DNA from: JABWCQ01 sp964587105
GTDB lineage: Bacteria > Electryoneota > RPQS01
DNA: 64,000 nucleotides
Direction of reading: 5' to 3'
Assembly (NCBI GenBank): GCA_964587105.1
Contig: CAZPKG010000005.1
Span: 124,001 to 188,000, forward strand
Part shown: positions 60,800-64,000 of the stretch, one piece after another
How positions within the stretch are numbered: position 1 is the stretch's first letter
Layout: each line of letters opens with the position of its first letter
Translations under genes and position numbers: made by a program
The notes under the pieces: generated by a model
The model's database searches: none
Told to the model about the DNA's origin: nothing
What the model saw: only the letters and a program-made list of their open reading frames with translations

Positions 60800-63190
60800 T
60801 CAGTACAACTCGACGACTGTGCTGCCGTAGTCATCTTGATTAGCGCCGCCGTCGTGCATGTGCTTGACGAGCGGATGGCGTTGCAGGAATTCACGTACAC
60901 GGACTCGCAATGCGCCGGTACCTTTGCCGTGAATGATTTTTACGCTGGGGTATCGCTGTTCTGATGCCACGGCGAGATAGCGGTCAATCATCGGAACGGC
61001 CTCGTCGCCGAGTTTGCCGCGCAGGTCAAGCTCGCCCGTAATACGCTCGTCGGACATCTTGACATTGACTTTGATTTGTTCGGATTTCTTCTTCTTGACC
61101 AGCTCAGGCATGAACAGTTTTTCCGAATCAAACCACAAGCGGACGCCGTTCATCTCAACTTCAACTTGCTTGCCGCCGCGCTTCGTGTTTGTGATGACGC
61201 CATCGCCTTCCACACCGTCGACGCCAACTCGCAAACCGACTTTGATGGCCTGCGGTCGTCTGCGCTCAGGAGTCGGCTCTTTGAGTTCTTTGGCGGTCTT
61301 GACTTTCTCGACATCGAGTTTTGAGCGCAGTTCGCGGAGTTTCTCACGCGCGGATGTGACGGCGGCTTTTTCAGCTTGTTGCTCTTTGATATCGCGAACG
61401 AGTTTTTCGATTTCGCCGCGCGAGTCTTCAATCAGCTGCTCAGCTTCAACTAAAGCTTGCTTGCGGGCTTGCGCTTTGGTGCGTTTCAGGTCTTCCGAGC
61501 GCTCTTGATAGAGCTTTGCCAATCCTTCATACTGAGTCATCTTGAGATCGGACTCTTTGCGCAGCTTTTCATACTCTTCGATCTTGCGCGAGAGTTCGCT
61601 GACAAGCTCCTCAAGACCAAGCGCCCCCTTATCAAGAAAATTGCGAGCGCGCGTCAAGACGCGTTCAGGAAATCCGACACGCTGGGCAATTTCAAGGGCG
61701 TAACTTGATCCGGGCAGGCCTTCCCGAAAATGGTATGTCGGCACAAGACTTTCTTCATCAAACGCCATCGAGCCGTTGACCAAGCCTTCGGTTTCGTGGG
61801 CGAAAGCTTTGAGAGCGCCATGATGAGTTGTCACGATGCTCACGGCATTTTGCAAAGTCCACTCAAGCAGCGTCGCCTGCGCAAGCGCGGCTCCGATGGC
61901 AGGATCAGTTGACGACCCGATTTCATCGACGAGCAGCAGCTTGTTGCGTGCGGGTTCTTCGGTCATTTTTCGTAGCCGCGCAACGTGCCCCGTGAAGGTT
62001 GACAGATCTCCTTCGAGCGATTGCGCGTCGCCGATATCGGCCCAGATGCTCTCGAAGTGCGGGAGTTGACTTCCTGATGACGCTGGAATAAATAACCCTG
62101 CGCCGGCCATTAGACTCAATAGTCCAACGGTTTTCAACGCAACGGTTTTGCCGCCTGCGTTCGGGCCGGAAATTACCACACTGCGAACGGGAGGAACCAC
62201 TTCAATCGTGAGCGGAACGACCGTTTGCAGTTTGCGCTCGCGGACGCGTTCGAGCAATAATGGATGCTTGGCGCGCCATAACCGAATGACACCGGAATCG
62301 TTTAGCTCCGGCGCAGATGCTTCCCAACGTAATGCCAATCGTGCGCGCGCATAGAGTTCATCAAACTCGGCCATAATCTCAAGCGAGAGTACGATCTCTT
62401 CAAGATGCTCATGCACGAGAGCCGTAAGCTTCAACATGATACGGTGAATCTCGCGCTTCTCTTCGAGTTCAAGTTGGCGGAGTTTATTCGAGATCGGCAG
62501 CGTTTCCACAGGTTCAAGAAAAACCGTTGCGCCGGAAGCGCTCGTGTCCACCATCACGCCCTGGACTTTGTGTTTGGCGTCATCGCGCACGGGCAAGACG
62601 AGTTTTCCGTCGCGAAAGTTCACGACACTATCCTGCAAGAAGCCCTGGTCGGCCCATTTTTGCATAATGGAACCCAAGCGATCTTCGAGATGCTTGCTCT
62701 CTTTTCTGCGGTCGTGACGCAAACGCTTCAGTTCGGGCGAAGCGTCGTCAAAGAGTTCTCCGTCTTGATCAATGGCGGACTCGATGGCTTTGGCGATTTT
62801 TCCGTGATCCCACAAGCGGTTGGCGAGCCCGGCAAGCTCCGGCAAATACTCACCGCGAGTGTGCAGTTGTGTGCGGATGCGGTTGTAGCAGGAAATCGTC
62901 TCGGCAATTTTGCGCAGCTCGAACGGATCGAGGCTCGCACCCTCGATGCTTGCGCGGGACAACGATTCGCGCGTGTCGGCCAGTCCATCAATAGGTAAAC
63001 CGCCATCGGTCTCGGTCAACACACGCACCATCTCTTGCGTGCGAATCAAAAGCAATTCCGCGCGGTTTTTCGAGACGGGAACTTCGAGTGCTAAAAGCCG
63101 CTCCGCCCCCAAGGGCGAAGCGGCCAATTCTGCGGCAATATTAATCACGCGCTCCCATTCGAGCGCGTGCAGTGTTTCTTCTCCAATCAT
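60800..63190 (-). CDS. mutS2: endonuclease MutS2
   Basis: A 796-residue MutS2. The ATG at 63190 overlaps the stop of cvpA (ATGA); a TTG six bases earlier would add two residues. The N-terminal clamp/lever helices come first, then the ABC-type ATPase with Walker A GPNAGGKTV, the LSTFTGHVARL signature and DEIGSSTDPAIGAA Walker B. A long Lys/Glu-rich coiled coil follows and the C-terminal Smr nuclease domain (ELDLRGKLGDEAV, HGKGTGALR). MutS2 limits recombination and acts on stalled ribosomes rather than in mismatch repair. It is complete and normal in length. Confidence 0.95.
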   Translation of the reverse strand: MIGEETLHALEWERVINIAAELAASPLGAERLLALEVPVSKNRAELLLIRTQEMVRVLTETDGGLPIDGLADTRESLSRASIEGASLDPFELRKIAETISCYNRIRTQLHTRGEYLPELAGLANRLWDHGKIAKAIESAIDQDGELFDDASPELKRLRHDRRKESKHLEDRLGSIMQKWADQGFLQDSVVNFRDGKLVLPVRDDAKHKVQGVMVDTSASGATVFLEPVETLPISNKLRQLELEEKREIHRIMLKLTALVHEHLEEIVLSLEIMAEFDELYARARLALRWEASAPELNDSGVIRLWRAKHPLLLERVRERKLQTVVPLTIEVVPPVRSVVISGPNAGGKTVALKTVGLLSLMAGAGLFIPASSGSQLPHFESIWADIGDAQSLEGDLSTFTGHVARLRKMTEEPARNKLLLVDEIGSSTDPAIGAALAQATLLEWTLQNAVSIVTTHHGALKAFAHETEGLVNGSMAFDEESLVPTYHFREGLPGSSYALEIAQRVGFPERVLTRARNFLDKGALGLEELVSELSRKIEEYEKLRKESDLKMTQYEGLAKLYQERSEDLKRTKAQARKQALVEAEQLIEDSRGEIEKLVRDIKEQQAEKAAVTSAREKLRELRSKLDVEKVKTAKELKEPTPERRRPQAIKVGLRVGVDGVEGDGVITNTKRGGKQVEVEMNGVRLWFDSEKLFMPELVKKKKSEQIKVNVKMSDERITGELDLRGKLGDEAVPMIDRYLAVASEQRYPSVKIIHGKGTGALRVRVREFLQRHPLVKHMHDGGANQDDYGSTVVELY

Positions 63191-63684
63191 ACCCAATTAC
63201 GTTTTTCCCAATTCTCCCAGTGCGTGATGTCGTATGCTACTTTCTTGCCGACCCGAATCAATTTTGATTTGTTCATGAACTCGCTCATGTGCCCGCTCGC
63301 ATCGGCCCATTGAATCACGAGCACAAGCGCTGCCAGCAGAAAAATTCCTTTCGCGGTTCCGCCGAACAAACCGAGTATTCGATCCGGCCATTTCAGTTTT
63401 GTTCCGTCAATCCACGTGTGCAATCGATGACCAAAATAGGCAAACACAAGATAGATGAGCAGGAAGAACAACAGAAACACCAGTCCCGACGCCCACCGCA
63501 ATTCCCAACCCGGATCGGCAAAGCGGCCCGCAAGTTCCTGCAACTGATCGCGGAATAACAGCGTCATGAGCAAGCTTGCCGCAAGTCCGATGGTAATCAT
63601 CAGCTCGAACAAAAAGCCGCGCCGGATTCCGCCAATGCCGAAACCGATGAGCAGGAAGATGATTAGGATATCTAAGATGTGCAT
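63187..63684 (-). CDS. cvpA: CvpA-family membrane protein
   Basis: A 165-residue protein with four predicted membrane helices. The family start (ILDILIIFLLIGFGIGGIRRGFLFELM) and the ILGLFGGTAKGIFLLAALVLVIQWA helix are typical of CvpA/colicin-V-production proteins, which often stand next to mutS2. It overlaps mutS2 by 4 bases and starts 9 bases after the CHAP gene. Role in the envelope is not known in detail. Confidence 0.9.
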   Translation of the reverse strand: MHILDILIIFLLIGFGIGGIRRGFLFELMITIGLAASLLMTLLFRDQLQELAGRFADPGWELRWASGLVFLLFFLLIYLVFAYFGHRLHTWIDGTKLKWPDRILGLFGGTAKGIFLLAALVLVIQWADASGHMSEFMNKSKLIRVGKKVAYDITHWENWEKRNWV

Positions 63685-63693
63685 GTTCGAGAA

Positions 63694-64000
63694 TTATTCC
63701 GGCACTTGACCAAATCCAAGTAGTTTTTCCATTCGGCTGAACACGTATGAAAAGCCTTGCACCTTCGGGCTTTTGTTGCCTTCGATGGTGTAAAGAAATC
63801 CGTCTTTGACGGAATGAACAAGTCCAACGTGCCCTTGCCAACCGTCTGCTCTGACACGCCACCAAACAACGACGTCGCCGGGCTCAGGCGAGTAGCCGCT
63901 TTGTGGTTCGTGAGCCCAACCTCGGCTTTTGAATTGCTTAAGAATATCGCGGGCGCCGAGTGAGTAGTTGAAGGGACAGCCGCCGGAGTTTTGATCATAA
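63694..64000 (-). CDS. CHAP-domain peptidoglycan amidase/peptidase, partial
   Basis: The last 101 codons and the stop of a gene whose start lies outside the window. It ends GQVPE and carries the CHAP-like pattern EPGDVVVWWRVRADGWQGHVGLVHS, where the His of GHVGLV is the expected catalytic His. The Cys that should precede it lies outside. A Gly/Pro/Tyr-rich segment (SGYSPEPGD) leads into the domain. Such enzymes cleave stem peptides of peptidoglycan. It is probably in the same operon as cvpA and mutS2. Confidence 0.75.
   Translation of the reverse strand, partial: YDQNSGGCPFNYSLGARDILKQFKSRGWAHEPQSGYSPEPGDVVVWWRVRADGWQGHVGLVHSVKDGFLYTIEGNKSPKVQGFSYVFSRMEKLLGFGQVPE

Noticed and set aside
63672..63998. 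A 108-residue minus-strand frame at the right edge
   Set aside because: Another frame of the same strand carries the CHAP pattern (GHVGLV) and ends just before cvpA. The competing frame is its shadow.
1..64000. CRISPR arrays, insertion sequences, prophage or integrative elements
   Set aside because: No regularly spaced repeats, cas genes, transposases, integrases or phage structural genes were seen. The only candidates for mobile DNA are the short palindromes and the DUF559 unit described above.

Overview
The window is about 50% G+C and looks like a member of the FCB superphylum (Fibrobacteres-Chlorobi-Bacteroidetes and related candidate phyla). The main reason is the abundance of secreted proteins ending in a type IX secretion (T9SS, Por) sorting domain: a YPNPFN-type motif followed about 60-70 residues later by a terminal L(L/V)xK. 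There are eight such genes here, counting a PorU-like sortase next to a PorV-like outer-membrane protein. I saw no rRNA, tRNA, CRISPR array, integrase, transposase or phage structural gene. A genus or species cannot be assigned from this sequence.

Layout. 1-2018: the 5' part of a large secreted protein with a P domain, on the minus strand. 2455-4507: a minus-strand signalling operon (XRE regulator, CheW, HDOD, single-domain response regulator). 4821-8372: minus-strand P-loop kinase-like protein, T9SS beta-propeller protein, tatC and yhhQ, with queG divergent from yhhQ. 9576-10119: a cluster of unrelated palindromic repeats. 10120-11682: an NtrC-type sigma-54 activator. 11968-13561: dapA-dapB. 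13601-20171: three tandem T9SS proteins and a lipoprotein, interrupted by a small DUF559 endonuclease gene framed by C-run/G-run palindromes. 20214-24052: an unrecognised gene, a tandem-duplication scar made of lysC and lipoprotein fragments, another T9SS protein and lysC. 24130-40823: mostly housekeeping genes on the plus strand (SpoIID-like, EamA transporter, prfB with a programmed frameshift, T9SS subtilase, alr, an ApeA-like HEPN defence protein, GNAT, SDR, DUF5916, lysS, lolC/E, GT-C membrane protein, Rrf2). 40891-48737: a minus-strand operon porU-porV-lipoprotein-SLBB protein. 49158-60646: pgi, an AAA ATPase plus PIN-like pair, two paralogous lipoproteins, glutathione peroxidase, membrane protein, outer-membrane barrel, GT2, 5'-nucleotidase and a T9SS lamin-tail protein. 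60800-64000: mutS2, cvpA and a CHAP hydrolase on the minus strand.

How the parts fit. PorU and PorV are the expected surface-attachment machinery for the T9SS cargo encoded elsewhere in the window. The cell-wall and amino-acid genes (dapA, dapB, lysC, alr, SpoIID-like, CHAP) share a precursor pathway but are scattered. yhhQ and queG both belong to queuosine metabolism.

Three kinds of accessory DNA are slotted between housekeeping genes: (1) defence-type genes (apeA; AAA ATPase plus PIN-like protein) whose ends overlap or nearly touch their neighbours; (2) at least three families of short palindromic repeats; (3) a DUF559 gene bounded by inverted and direct copies of one repeat, next to a remnant of a second DUF559 gene. 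The DUF559/repeat unit is the best candidate here for an undescribed mobile or domesticated system. Its G-runs also sit where Shine-Dalgarno sequences belong, both for the DUF559 gene and for the T9SS gene it abuts.
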